64,000 bases of DNA from NCBI GenBank assembly GCA_006384855.1, contig VCJN01003588.1, positions 186,001-250,000 of the forward strand, given 5' to 3'. The stretch comes from Tetraselmis striata. Taxonomy: Eukaryota > Chlorophyta > Chlorodendrophyceae > Chlorodendrales > Chlorodendraceae. The first letter of the stretch is position 1, and every line of letters starts with the position of its first letter. Positions 20,860 through 31,101 of the stretch are shown here, in pieces. The notes below the pieces were generated by a model that was given only the letters and a program-made list of their open reading frames with translations, was not told where the DNA came from and did not search any database. The translations under genes and the position numbers were made by a program.

Positions 20860-22320
20860 TGGTACCTTTGACCCCGTACACCTGGAGCTGTGGAGGCTTC
20901 TCGGACAAGACGCCGCGCATGCCTTGTTGAGAAGGTTCCCTAATGTGGTCCCGACGCCAGACCCGGATCTGAACGCTCCCGGGTTGCTAGAGGTGGGTTT
21001 GTTGTCGCACATCGCACAAGACCTGGTTGGTTTCAGCGAAGGACGCGGCGGAGCGGAAGGGAGTACAAACGTCGTGGTTATGAGCATGGTGTTGAGCATG
21101 GTGTGTGTGCCCCTGACACCAACAGGTCATCCTGCCCCCGGAAGACATGGACGTTGCAGACCACACGTAGGTGAAGCCGTATGAGGGGGAAAAGGAGGGC
21201 AAAGTCGACCCGTGGAAGCTGTGGCATTGGGCAAGGAGTGCGCCAGAGACCTGGGTCGGCAAAAAGCAGAGGCAAATGAAGAGGTGCCCCCCCTCCCCCC
21301 CCCCCCCCCCCGGCCCCCTTCAACCCATGACTCGTGCATCGCTTATTCTGAGCATGTGCATTTCAGGAAGGCCGTGTTGCCGCCTTGCTGGAATTGCGGC
21401 GCGCTTTCGTGGCTGGTGTCGAGAAGACCGGCGAGCTAGCATCAAGGTTTTAGTCGTGGCCGGTGATCGCGTTGCTGTTCACCCCGGCGGATGCCCCCGC
21501 TCAGATCACCCACATTGATGGGCAGGCTCCAAATCTGCAGGCCATCATTGCAAGCACGTGCCACTGCCGCCCCACTGAGGTTTACTGCGGACCAGAAGTG
21601 AGCTTCAGAGATGCCGTGAAGCACATTCGGTACCCGGTGCGCCCCCCCCCCCCCCCCCCTCCCCCAGGCCGGGAGCGGGAGCGGGGGCGGGGGCGGGGAC
21701 TGAGTGCCATCCATGTGTTGACATGAAAAGGGCCACGAGGATCACCGCCTCACGGAGAGGACGCTGGCGGAGACAGATCCGGGAGCTGCCGACATCATCA
21801 TGAGCCACAAGAAGTTGATGCAGCCCCTGGAGGACTTGGAGCGTGGCATGGGTGTCCCCGAGGAGGACATGCCCTACATGAAACAATACCATGGGTACAT
21901 GTTTGGGTCGGACACGACGCACCGCGGGTCCGTGGGCGCCCCATTTGAGCTGCCCAGCGGTAAAACCTGTCCCAAGTGTCGCGGGCGTGGCAATGTCCGC
22001 TTGTACGGGCAGGGGCACCTTCTGGGACTGCCTGGCTGCGGCCGTGCGGACGACCCTACCCAGTACACGCCGTTCCTGGCAGCCTACAATGAGGCACTCT
22101 ACCCACACATCACCCCCCGCAGTGATGCTGCGGAGAAACGCAATCACGAGTTGGCGGCGCAGTATGTGGCCCACTTTGGGGATCATGCTGTGTTGCCAAA
22201 GCATTTGTAGAGTGACGAGGACTACGCCAGCATCCATGCCAGCGTGAAGGAGCTGCGGCTTGCTGCTAAGGCTGCGGCTCCTGTTGCTGCCGCTGCCGCC
22301 TCCATCCCGCCGTAGACGGT
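20860..22320 (+). pseudogene. E1 gene with 2OG/Fe(II) dioxygenase-like signature
   Basis: Several plus-strand segments form a likely spliced gene whose 5' part was split by N1. They are DLLAEEDATTRLQAYLERWL (before 16053), LGQDAAHALLRRFPN (20900), then after a probable intron ending TTTCAG (near 21366) a region reading LLFTPADAPAQITHIDGQAP (about 21470), and PYMKQYHGYMFGSDTTHRGS (about 21870), ending LPKHL with TAG at 22208. HID has the H-x-D iron-binding form, and the later His in TTHRG could be the third ligand of a double-stranded beta-helix dioxygenase, the fold of TET/JBP and AlkB-like DNA demodifiers. A Cys pair (CPKCRGRG) lies between. This is a motif-level guess; E2 lacks the gene. 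Confidence 0.35.
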
Positions 22321-22579
22321 CGGGTCTGGCAGCACCGTCCGTGCTTGTAAATAAGCGACAATGGATCACGTCATGCTCCGGTTGTACTCCTACACTTCCT
22401 CCACTTGGGGGGGGGGGGGGGGGGGGGTCTTGTCCTTATTACTTGCATCGGTGGACGTGCTTGATATGGAGGTCGCCGGGCACATCGCGTGGTTCCGGAG
22501 TAGTACATGCGCGCCTCCTCGTCTTGGTTGCAATCGTCGCCCCTAATCCAATGCAGGGTGAGTAGCGGGACGCTGTGAC

Positions 22580-22604
22580 CCCCCCCCCCCCCCCCCCCCC
22601 CCCG
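22580..22604. repeat. Poly-C tract
   Basis: A C run of more than 20 bases. A G run of similar length lies nearby at about 22406-22427. Confidence 0.9.
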
Positions 22605-22729
22605 GGGGTATATGTAAACAAATATCCAATGAGCGGGGTATGTGATAGTGGTTTCGGAGCAGTGCAAGCATTCCGTGCGTGCACAAGCACGTACGACTGG
22701 GAATGAGGCGGGGGTTGCGGATGGAGTGC

Positions 22730-24110
22730 ATTGGCGGTGCATAGAATAGCGTGTTGCTGGGATTTTGGCTGCATCGGACGCCGTATTCCCATGCATCCGG
22801 CACGGAATGTACAGTGTGAATATTACGCGTCTTTTACGCCGGGTGGATGGGCATCCCGCGTCCAATGCACCCCGAATCTCACCAACACGCCACTCTACGC
22901 ACCGCCAATGCACTCCGCCAGCCCCGCCTCTTTCCGCGCGCGTCCTACGTTGCATTGTGCATATATACATACGTAGATGTACTGCTCCGAAACCAGCCCA
23001 CATGTCTTTTACGCCGGGTGGATGGGCATCCGGCGTCCGATGCACCCCAATTATTTGCAGCACGCTACTCTACGCACCGCCAATGCACTCCGCCAGCCCC
23101 GCCTCCATCCGCGTCGGAACCGGTAGTAAGTGTTGTTGTGTGCGCACATCGTGACAACATTACATGGTGGCGATTGCAATTAGAAGTGGATAATGTGAAG
23201 GCGTTTTCGAAATCGACGGAGAATGAGGCGGTGCTGGCGGAATGCACTGGCGGTGCATAGAATAGCGTGTTGCTGGGATTTTGGCTGCATCGGACGCCGT
23301 ATTCCCACCCATCCGGCACGGAATGTCCGGTTTTCACACATTTGTGAATACAGTGTGAATATTACGCGTCTTTTACGCCGGGTGGATGGGCATCCGGCGT
23401 CCGATGCACCCCAATTATTTGCAGCACGCTACTCTATGCACCGCCAATGCACTCCGCCAGCCCCGCCTCCATCCGCGTCGGAACCGGTAGTAAGTGTTGT
23501 TGTGTGCGCACATCGTAACATTACACGGTCGCAATGGCAATTAGCGGTGGATAACGTGAAGGCGTTTTCGAAATCGACGGAGAATGAGGCAGTGCTGGCA
23601 GAGTGCATTGGCGGTGCATAGAATAGCGTGTTGCTGGGATGATGGCTGCATCGGACGCCGTATTCCCATCCATCCAGCATGGAATGTCCGGTTTTCACAC
23701 ATTTGTGTGTGAATACAGTGTGAATATTACGCGTCTTTTACGCCGGGTGGATGGGCATCCCGCGTCCAATGCACCCCGAATCTCACCAACACGCTACTCT
23801 ACGCACCGCCAATGCACTCCGCCAGCCCCGCCTCTTTCCTCGCGCGTCCTACGTTGCATTGTGTATGTATACATACGTACATGTACTGCTCCGAAACCAG
23901 CCCACATGTCTTTTACGCCGGGTGGATGGGCATCCGGCGTCCGATGCACCCTAATTATTTGCAGCACGCTACTCTACGCACCGCCAATGCACTCCGCCAG
24001 CCCCGCCTATTTCCGCGCAAGTCACACGTTCCAGTGTATGTATATACATACGTACATGTACTGCTATGAAACCACCCCAAACTTAATGAGTGCACAAGTG
24101 TATATGGGGG
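22730..24110. repeat. Tandem array, ~360-bp unit, in E1
   Basis: The words TTTTACGCCGGGTGGATGGG and CATCGGACGCCGTATTCCCA recur several times in the same orientation, spaced about 360-370 bp, with half-steps of about 175 bp that suggest a two-part unit. Short ORFs repeated on both strands are by-products. The same array occurs in E2 (43530-44760). No spacer/repeat pattern of a CRISPR. Confidence 0.8.
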
Positions 24111-24361
24111 GGGGAGGGGGGGGGGGCATACACTCACACATACAAAGGTCATGCATGACAGATATTACAAGCCGTGGCGGGTCGGCTGGTCGACCCGGCG
24201 GGCCGACCCGGCGAGGGGGGGGGGGGGGGGGGGTCTATTCAACTACACGTGCGACAGTGTCGTTTCGTGGAGCAGTATATGTGCCCGGCCTCATTTATAC
24301 CGCCCCCTACCTGCGCTGCATGGTCCACCCCTACGAATTACTAAGCACAAACCGCCATTAC

Positions 24362-24664
24362 TTAATAGGAACCTAGCACAGCCAGGCTTATATGCCCGCT
24401 TTGGCGATCAACTTCTACGCACTTCCCGTCCCTCAACCGCCGTACATGGGGGTTAAGCGGCCAGCCTCGGCAGTTGCTTAGCCAGACTTGGCATCCCGTA
24501 CCGTGTCCATGGCTTCGCAGCTCTGCCGCTGGCGCACGCCGAGTCCGGCGCCTGCTGCCGCCGGGTTGCGCACGCATGCACGCACGGTAATACGTCGCTG
24601 ACGCCGCCACGCTTACTTCCACCACCTTCGCCAGCCGCAGCTTCGCACGCCGTTCCGCCGACAT
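24362..24664 (-). CDS. E1 small basic protein (100 aa), unrecognised
   Basis: An ORF of 100 residues beginning MSAERRAKLRLAKVVEVSVA and ending LAVLGSY. It is rich in Arg/Lys, with a Cys/Trp-containing core (GTGCQVWLSNCRGW). Three copies keep the same length, stop and most residues: this one, 45060-45362 (minus, E2) and 41458-41760 (plus, E3). Upstream in-frame sequence differs between copies, which supports the internal Met as the start or an exon boundary. It is divergent to the Cys-rich gene next door. No domain recognised; a DNA- or RNA-binding role would fit its charge. Confidence 0.5.
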   Translation of the reverse strand: MSAERRAKLRLAKVVEVSVAASATYYRACMRAQPGGSRRRTRRAPAAELRSHGHGTGCQVWLSNCRGWPLNPHVRRLRDGKCVEVDRQSGHISLAVLGSY

Positions 24665-24782
24665 ACGAAACGCACGAATCCCCCCGGTCCCCGCGTCATG
24701 TACAATATATTCGAGGCGACTATGCGGGGCGCAGCACACGCCGCGGCGTGGGTCGGCGGAGCGGCGGGCGGCAGGAGCCCTA

Positions 24783-25607
24783 ATGGCCGGGCAATATCCA
24801 CACCCACACCGGCACCGCCGCTCACCTCCGACGCGGATGAACCGCCTCCCAAAGGAAACATGCCGGTTGGTGGTAATCGCAGCAGGCGTGGGGTGCCGGT
24901 GCCGGTACCTGTGCGACGGAGCTGTCGCGTCAGGAACCGCACTGCAACCGCAACCGCACCGCATGTGGAGCAACACATGGCGGTGCCGGCCCCACCTATG
25001 TCTAGGGCCACCTCCTCACAGCACCCCGCCACGACGGCGTCGGCCACCGCCGACGAAGCCGTTGCGGGGGGGGGAAGCCCTGCCATGCGACGATGATGCG
25101 CCTGATGCGCCGCGTCAAGAGGCGGAGGAGGCCGTGGTTGAGGCGACTGATAGGGCTGAGGGGGTTGTCGAGGCGAGCGAGGCTGCGCTCGCGCCACCCG
25201 CCCCGCAGCCACCTGCGGGACATGCCGACTTGCTCGTCGCCATGTTGACCGGAGCACTACGAGCAGTGGCGGGAGGCGGCCACATGCACTATCATGTGCG
25301 TGTCCTGGCCGGACGCCCGTCATGCGTGTACTGCGGCCAACGGACGGACTGGGAGTGTTGCTGCGACGGCACCCCGGCTTTGTGCGGCCCCAAGTACCCA
25401 TGCATGGCGACCCATCAGCGGGCAGTCCCCTGCCCGACCACGGCCGCGGTGAGGGCGGAGTTCCGCCATGTCAAAGACGCGTTCCACGACGCGACTCGCG
25501 CCGCCGTGTGTGAGGCTTCCGAGAAGGCACACGCGGCTGGTAGGGTGCGCAAGGTGAGGCGGCGGACGGCCCGGGAGATGATGGAGAGCGAGGCATGCCG
25601 TCAGTGA
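24783..25607 (+). CDS. E1 Cys-rich zinc-ribbon-like protein
   Basis: The reliable part is the C-terminal ~175 residues (from about 25080), shared with 45591-46292 in E2. An acidic Ala/Glu stretch is followed by GGHMHYHVRVLAGRPSC and the cysteine pattern C-x2-C-x6-C-C-C-x6-C-x5-C...H (CVYCGQRTDWECCCDG), then helices and a basic tail ending CRQ. The order resembles the C-terminal Cys-rich zinc ribbon of piggyBac-type transposases, but no DDE domain precedes it here. The frame upstream of 25070 differs from E2 because a G homopolymer has 9 instead of 8 bases, so the N-terminus given is uncertain. Confidence 0.45.
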   Translation: MAGQYPHPHRHRRSPPTRMNRLPKETCRLVVIAAGVGCRCRYLCDGAVASGTALQPQPHRMWSNTWRCRPHLCLGPPPHSTPPRRRRPPPTKPLRGGEALPCDDDAPDAPRQEAEEAVVEATDRAEGVVEASEAALAPPAPQPPAGHADLLVAMLTGALRAVAGGGHMHYHVRVLAGRPSCVYCGQRTDWECCCDGTPALCGPKYPCMATHQRAVPCPTTAAVRAEFRHVKDAFHDATRAAVCEASEKAHAAGRVRKVRRRTAREMMESEACRQ

Positions 25608-25697
25608 GGTCGGGCGCAATGATATTGGGTGGGGCACACGGGCGTTTAACACTTGCACTTTGCGCGTACGGCTGGGTTACATCTAGGCGGCGTCACA

Positions 25698-26460
25698 CTA
25701 TGCAACCGGAAAGGCTGCGTTGCTACTGCAAACGATGCCACTGGATGCAAACGACCCCCCGCAGTGATGCCAAACGATGCAAACGCGCCACTGGGTCGCC
25801 CCGCCGTAGTCCTCCAACACCCACTCGGTAACGACGCCGGTTATCACGCCGTAGTGCCATACTCCCCTGAACTTCTTGGCAATGACCTTCATGTAGACGT
25901 CACCAGGATTGCCTTCCCGTATCACGCCCTCATCGGCGGCTTCCACGCCCGCCGGCGGCCACGCAGGCGCGTCGATGTCCATACCGTCTTCGCCAACGGG
26001 GTCCTCCCCCACGCCCCTCACATCGTCCTCCTTCGAGCCGCCGTCGTCCGAGACCGGCGCCGGCGGGCCGTTTCCGACGGCTGCAGCTACTCATGTAGAC
26101 GCCCCTGTTGCTGATGCTGCTGCTGCTGCCGTCCCTGCTGCTGCTGCTTGTGATAAGGCGGCCTTGCGGCGCAACTTAGCCGCACGCTTCAACGAGTGGC
26201 TACAGTTCGGGTGTTTTAGGAAGTGCCGCTCTCGCGCCGTCTTATCACTACTGCCAGTCACCCAGCCCTGGCAGTGCTTGCATGTGTACTCGCCATCCTT
26301 CGACACACTCGATATCCATCCCTTTCCCGGCATGCCTGCTGCCGGGGGGGGGGGGAGGGGAGGGGGGGGGGGGTTGAGAGTTGGGGTGGATGTAACCCAC
26401 CACCGGCAGGCAGCAGAGATGCGAGTGCGCGGCTGTCCGCGCTTGGTTCAGCGGTGAGCG
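25698..26460 (-). pseudogene. E1 remnant of BED-finger/Tudor-like gene
   Basis: Homologous to the genes at 38953-40840 (E3) and about 47.9-49.35 kb (E2). The BED-like finger reads YTCKHCQGWVTGSSDKTARE with downstream His/Cys (HFLKHPNCSH). After an Ala-rich linker an acidic segment leads to FRGVWHYGVITGVVTEWVLE, a Tudor-like barrel pattern. This copy keeps linker and Tudor-like parts in one frame (PAGVEAADEGVIRE), whereas E2 and E3 share a one-base deletion there. The 3' half of the gene is deleted: the sequence jumps near 25790 to the Cys-rich gene's downstream region. Confidence 0.6.
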
Positions 26461-26539
26461 GCGGTGACCGTGAGGCGACCCCGTACTTCATGCGCGTGCT
26501 GGAGCGTTACACAATCATCAGCAGTTAGGGCGGCTGCAT

Positions 26540-26705
26540 TTAAACGCGCACCTACGAACACCACCTACCGCCTACCACCTACCGTACCACCTACATCCGC
26601 CCACACCTCCGCCCGTCTTGCCGCACAACGCCGCACAACGTGCCGCACATCGCCGCACAACGCGGGGTCAGCGATGTGCAACGATGTGCAGCGAGTACGT
26701 GCAGC
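26540..26705. repeat. Subterminal repeats of E1, right
   Basis: Runs of CTACC(G/A)CCTACC and of GCCGCACAACG/GCCGCACATCG words. The second is the inverse of the GTTGTGC repeats near the left end. Equivalent blocks lie at about 38590-38750 and 49555-49680. Confidence 0.6.
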
Positions 26706-26918
26706 CGCCTATACTTAGCCCGGGTGCTCCGCGTCGGCGCGCGACACGCGAGCCCGCGTGCGCATATCAATTTGATGAAATTATCGAAACGAGAAATTCA
26801 TACAGTACTTCACAGGTCGCGCGAGATAGTCGTCGCTACTCGGTATGAAATCCACGTCCCTCGTACGTCCCGTATCGTCCCCGTATGTCGTCGTTCGTCA
26901 CAAGTAGGGGACATTTAC

Positions 26919-26940
26919 GTCACATCTGAATCTCACAGTG
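26919..26940 (-). repeat. Right terminal inverted repeat of E1
   Basis: Reads inward as CACTGTGAGATTCAGATGTG. Followed by AGA, the target duplication. Confidence 0.85.
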
Positions 26941-28760
26941 AGACGGCGAACGGCGCAAAGCAAAGCATGCCAGCGGCGTTTTGGACACCCTCGTCATACT
27001 TCTGGATTTTGTGGCGCTCTGCGGCCCGCAATGCAGTCGTTGGATCCGAGCTTGACACGCCGAAGATAGGGGCAATGGTGTTGTCGATAGCAACCGTGCT
27101 CCCCCGGATACCACCATACCCAAAAAGCCGGAAAGCCCAACATCGGCGGCCGCCCGGCCGTCGCTGCCCTTCGTAAGAGAAACAAGCACCGGCGGGTCCG
27201 TGAGGATCGGGACACCCACGCATAGGGCGGACTTAACGTCGTGGCAAACGTCGGCAAGGCCATGTGCCGCTCACTCGTGTGCGGGGTGATTAAAGTCGCC
27301 CCCGTAGCAACGTGCCACGTGATCAGCGTACGCGACCGCCCAAGCTAAAGGAGTGAATTCCACGCAAGCATCCTCAAAACGGACCAGCATGCCTTGTACC
27401 GAGAAGGAGCAAGATGCGCAAGGGCAGGGCTCGCCAAGGGAGAGGACATTAGCCGGAAGGCCAAATGGGCGGCAAGCGGCAACGCGGAACATGGAATCGT
27501 AGTACTCAGGGGAACGCTCACGGACTGCACCAAGGCGACCCTCACTTGGAGGATCAGTCAACACGAACGCCGTCGCATCGCGTAAGAGGCGGCCCCGGAA
27601 GTGGATACTGTCACGGCCGCTTGCAGGCATACGCGCCGCAAGTTTTGCGAAGCTGAACGTGTGGATGCGGTGGCTCGGAGTCTCTCAAACTTTCCCCATG
27701 GAATGCAAGGGGAAGCCCGAGTCTTAGAGGTCGGCCGCCGAGCGCATCCCGGACGCCGGCTCAGCCCCAGAAGCCGAGCAACCGGCACGAGCAACGGGAG
27801 AGCGCTTGGAGGGGAATAACTTCAAGGCAGAGACCAACGCCCCCGCTAGATCCTCGAGCACCCCGTCCCTACACTCGTCAACAACACGGGTATGAGCAGC
27901 GCGAAGCTCGACAGCCTACATCGGCGCCGACACGTTGGCGTCGGCATCGGGCGCCAACGCTGGAGTGACCAAAGTCTAGTAAATAGATGACGCCCCAACA
28001 GGTACAGGCTATGATGGTTGGATACGCCTCACGGCTCGGAAAGAAACGCGCCAACGTTGCTCAGGGTGCGATCATGGCGTGTTGAGGACGGAGGAAAGTC
28101 ACAGCTTGGCCAACCACAAGGGCCGCAACGCCAACGTGGGAGGCATCTGCGACAACCACGTTATCTAAGATGCCGAGGCCGCCGAACTAGCGGACATGGA
28201 AGGACAGCTGCGTGCGCATGGAGGGCGTGTCCAAGAGCAAGTCGGGGCTAACAACCCAAATGCCGGCGAGCGTTGTAACGCGGCAGCGTCTACATCTTCG
28301 AGGAAGGCGGACGTAATGATGTCGCCATACTCCTCAGAGCGACCCACGGACCGAGGCGTGGAGCGGAGGTGGCGGCCGAAATGGCGGCCGCAAACTTGCA
28401 ACAAACGAGTACCGGTTTGCGAGTGGAAGTGGTCGGCCAAACCGATAGGCCGGGAGCCAAATTGGTGAATTTTTTCGACCGTTTTGACCAATAGGTCCCG
28501 GGCGACAGCAGTCGAGCCCACAGGGGCACCAATCACATTGATTCCGGACGAGGCCGGCTGCAACACCATGCAACAAATGCCCAAAAGGAAGGGTGCCGAA
28601 CGGGGACGAGGAGCCAATCTGACAATACGCGTGTCATTTGCGAACTACGGTGACGCATAACCCAACCGCGGCAAAAGTGGACGGGGCCACCGACGTAGCA
28701 AGCGCAAGTCAGTCACCAGTGCCGACCAAGTTGGTCCTAGAGTATTTTGACGATCTAGGA
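26941..28760 (-). pseudogene. LINE-type reverse transcriptase region, decayed
   Basis: Reading down the minus strand, 28617-28165 contains SGINVIGAPVGSTAVARDLL and TRLLQVC, a pattern found after the RT catalytic core in many LINE ORFs. 27630-27271 has RLGAVRERSPEYYDSMF, and the last part is SDPTTALRAAERHKIQKYDE...CFAPFAVS. The frame continues at 14287 across E1. Frame changes and stops show it is not functional. I did not see the YxDD box; it should lie at or beyond the (AC)n tract. Family assignment is by pattern only. Confidence 0.45.
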
Positions 28761-28806
28761 GACATCGCGAATGATGTACGATTTTACCCCCCCCCTCCCC
28801 ACACAC

Positions 28807-28810
<4 letters not shown>

Positions 28811-28874
<64 letters not shown>
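28811..28874. repeat. (AC)n microsatellite
   Basis: An uninterrupted CA run of about 32 units. ORFs of Thr-His or Cys-Val repeats over it are artefacts. Confidence 0.98.
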
Positions 28875-28877
<3 letters not shown>

Positions 28878-28889
28878 GAATAACTGTCT

Positions 28890-29403
28890 CGAATCGTCAT
28901 CTCGTGGCGGCCGCGCCGCCCGCCCCCGCCCCCGCCGCCGGCATTGGTGGGCCACCAACCGCATCATTGCTCACTGCCCACTGCCCAACTCGTCGGTACC
29001 CAACTTCAGACCCCCTCCCCGTGCTACCCGACGGCCGCCAGTTCACCGAATCACCGTGCCCGAGCGCCATGAGGAGCCGTAGTCCGGGTCATGATGATCG
29101 TCAGCCGCGGTTGGCGCGGCACCACCACCCTTGATCGCCATCGTGCTGGGGTCTGGTGAAGGTTGAGCGACGCGGAATAGAGCAAGCTTAACAAGACGGA
29201 GGGATACTTCATGACCGAGGCCCCGGACGAATCGGCGGCTATATATGTTTGGCGCCGGACGTACGGGGCGGCACTGAATAGGCGGCGGGACCCGGGCGTG
29301 GTTGGTGGAGCGGTGGACTTGGGCGGCAGTCGCGACGCATGGCTCGTGGGTTGGCCCGGAAGACCCATGATTCACACCGGATGGGCTCGAAAGGCCTCGA
29401 TGC
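28890..29403. other. No gene recognised
   Basis: GC-rich sequence with short ORFs on both strands, none resembling a known family. Confidence 0.4.
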
Positions 29404-29498
29404 CAATCTAGGACGTGCCAGAATTCTATTCGTTTTCCTAGATTTGCGCTAATCTAGGACCTTCGGAGGTCGAATCCAATTTATGACGTCCTAGATTG
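29404..29498. repeat. 95-bp hairpin, MITE-like
   Basis: Perfect 13-bp inverted repeats, CAATCTAGGACGT at 29404-29416 and its complement at 29486-29498. A further AATCTAGGACC lies inside (about 29450). The unit is AT-richer than its flanks. I see no clear target duplication, so it may be a MITE or just a hairpin. Confidence 0.5.
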
Positions 29499-29704
29499 AA
29501 TATACGATCTAGCGGGTTTTCGAATATGGGGTAAAAGCAAAGAAAATTCGCCCCGGGGCATCGGCCGAAGCCGCCCCAGCACTTAACCTCTTGCGCCAAC
29601 TGCAGTCGTAGGTCTGGCATAGTCCGTAGACCATTGCCTCATTCGAACCCCGAAAGGCTAATGCATCAACCGGGGAAACCCAGCACACGCCGGGACGATA
29701 TTGC

Positions 29705-29790
29705 CGAAAATACATCGGCCAGGAATCGAACCCGGTACCTCTCGCGTACGTGACGACCGCTCAACCGAGCGGACAAGGGCTGTACCTTGT
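29705..29790 (-). other. tRNA-like sequence (possible SINE promoter)
   Basis: On the minus strand a perfect B-box-like GGGTTCGATTCC with a 5-bp T-stem (CCGGG/CCTGG, one G-T pair) is preceded by a D-arm-like CCGCTCGGTTGAGCGG. Acceptor stem pairing fails, so this is not a good tRNA gene. Confidence 0.35.
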
Positions 29791-29974
29791 AAGGATTGCC
29801 GGTATCACGGGTACATATACTCGTGATCCGGAAACACGGCCTAGGCGAGCTGGGACCACCCAGCCTATCCGCGCGTTGGCCCATTTTTCAGGTCCTCATT
29901 CAAGTCGCGACGTACTGAATCACTGCGTCTTTGTTACGAGATGAGACAGTACCGGTACGAATATGCAGTGACGA

Positions 29975-30060
29975 CTAAGCTCTCACGGCCCGGCCGGTCT
30001 CGAGCCGCCGACTTACATACCCGTAGTCACTCGCTCCACCATTGAGCGCCCTAGTCAGCA
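29975..30060 (-). other. Second tRNA-like sequence
   Basis: Minus strand: D-arm-like GCTCAATGGTGGAGC, B-box-like GGCTCGAGACC and possible acceptor pairing GACTAGG with CTTAGTC. About 13 extra bases lie between the T-arm and the 3' acceptor strand, so it is a tRNA-derived remnant at best. Confidence 0.3.
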
Positions 30061-30774
30061 TAAGTTTCCAGGTCAGATGGTCGGATCGACCAGCAACTCA
30101 TACAAACTCATACAGATTCGGCAGCAGAGCACAGGGCGCACCGGCGTAAGCAACAAGACAGCTAGATATTTAGTCAATACAAGTTTGCAGCACATCCATG
30201 TAATCCAAACATGATCCCATTCCATACTGCCCGATGCATAGTGCCGCACACATCATTGCAGCGATGCAGTCCCAGAGACCGAGCGATCATAGGTAAAGCA
30301 AATGAATTACACGCTCGTCTAGTCATGTGCCGCGGTACAAGCCATGTCTACAGAACGGTCAAAAACTAGTTGACCGTCAACGTCTCTCACACTCCTGATC
30401 CTTTGCTGCACATGGTGCATGAAATGGTTATCTATCGCATTCGCGCATGTTGGTGTTTCACGCCCACGCGACTTGTCGTCCACACCATGGTAAGCAGTCG
30501 GAATCTCTATCTTTGCACCTCGTACTTCAGACAGAGAGACAACACTGAGCATAACGACAACTTCTTGCCTAACCTACATCGCAACATGCTCACCCACACC
30601 ACCCAGTCGCCGCTCAACAATGATTAACTTCGCTGGCGGGACAGGGATACCGTCCCGTAGGGAAGCATTTCATATTCCACTAAGCTGGTGGCTTGCCCTC
30701 CCCCCTATCACCTTTGGAAGTGGCACATGTCCTCTACGGCTGAAAAATCCTCAGTCCAGAAGGCAGTGCGCCTA
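30061..30774. other. No gene recognised
   Basis: Comparatively AT-rich, short ORFs only, no repeat seen. Confidence 0.4.
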
Positions 30775-31101
30775 TTACCTGGGATCTTCCGTGTAGGGAA
30801 GTGCTTCCACCTGGAGTCCTCTGCGAAGGTATGGTGGAAGGAGTAGAGCATGGGCACAGTCCAGCGCGTCACTCCCAACGCCCTCGGCGCCCTCAACTTC
30901 CGGTGAGTCACGTAGGCAAGCTCCGATCTGCATGCCCGGTCGTCGCTCAGGGCTGTCCGGACACTTAATAAGGGGATGTCGCAGGCCGTGCATCGGCCGT
31001 GCGCGGGGGTAGGTCGTTGAGTCGCTCAGCGCCGCAGCGCACGCATCGCCAAGAACAAGACAGAATGCACCCGCACACAGCAACATATATGCACGCACCA
31101 C
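30775..31101 (-). CDS. Hypothetical 108-aa protein with signal-peptide-like start
   Basis: The ORF begins MVRAYMLLCAGAFCLVLGDA, a short positive start then a hydrophobic core and small residues, as in a secretory signal peptide. The rest is Pro/Arg-rich and matches nothing I know. It may be chance in GC-rich DNA; no paralogue or splice context supports it. Confidence 0.2.
   Translation of the reverse strand: MVRAYMLLCAGAFCLVLGDACAAALSDSTTYPRARPMHGLRHPLIKCPDSPERRPGMQIGACLRDSPEVEGAEGVGSDALDCAHALLLPPYLRRGLQVEALPYTEDPR

Larger units (their letters stand above)
14288..26940. mobile_element. E1: CACTA-type DNA transposon with CACTG ends
   Basis: The ends are inverted repeats beginning CACTGTGAGA (14288-14309 and 26919-26940, 20 of 22 positions matching) and are flanked by the 3-bp duplication AGA (14285-14287, 26941-26943). 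Removing the element and one AGA restores an open frame in a LINE, which confirms both edges. Content from left: basic-protein ORF (minus), subterminal GTTGTGC repeats, a split plus-strand gene with a dioxygenase-like signature holding the nested element N1, a ~360-bp tandem array, a divergent pair (small basic protein minus, Cys-rich protein plus), and a BED/Tudor-like remnant (minus). Relative to E2 it lacks the part matching about 46.43-48.79 kb. No DDE transposase of its own is recognised. Confidence 0.85.

Noticed and set aside
22730-24110. CRISPR-like regular repeats
   Set aside because: Units are ~175-370 bp and diverge gradually, with no short repeats or unique spacers, and the context is a eukaryotic transposon.
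28645-28967. ORFs with Cys-Val or Thr-His repeats
   Set aside because: Translation of the (AC)n microsatellite.
29970-30062. Functional tRNA gene on the minus strand
   Set aside because: Acceptor pairing needs about 13 extra bases after the T-arm and the anticodon stem is poor.
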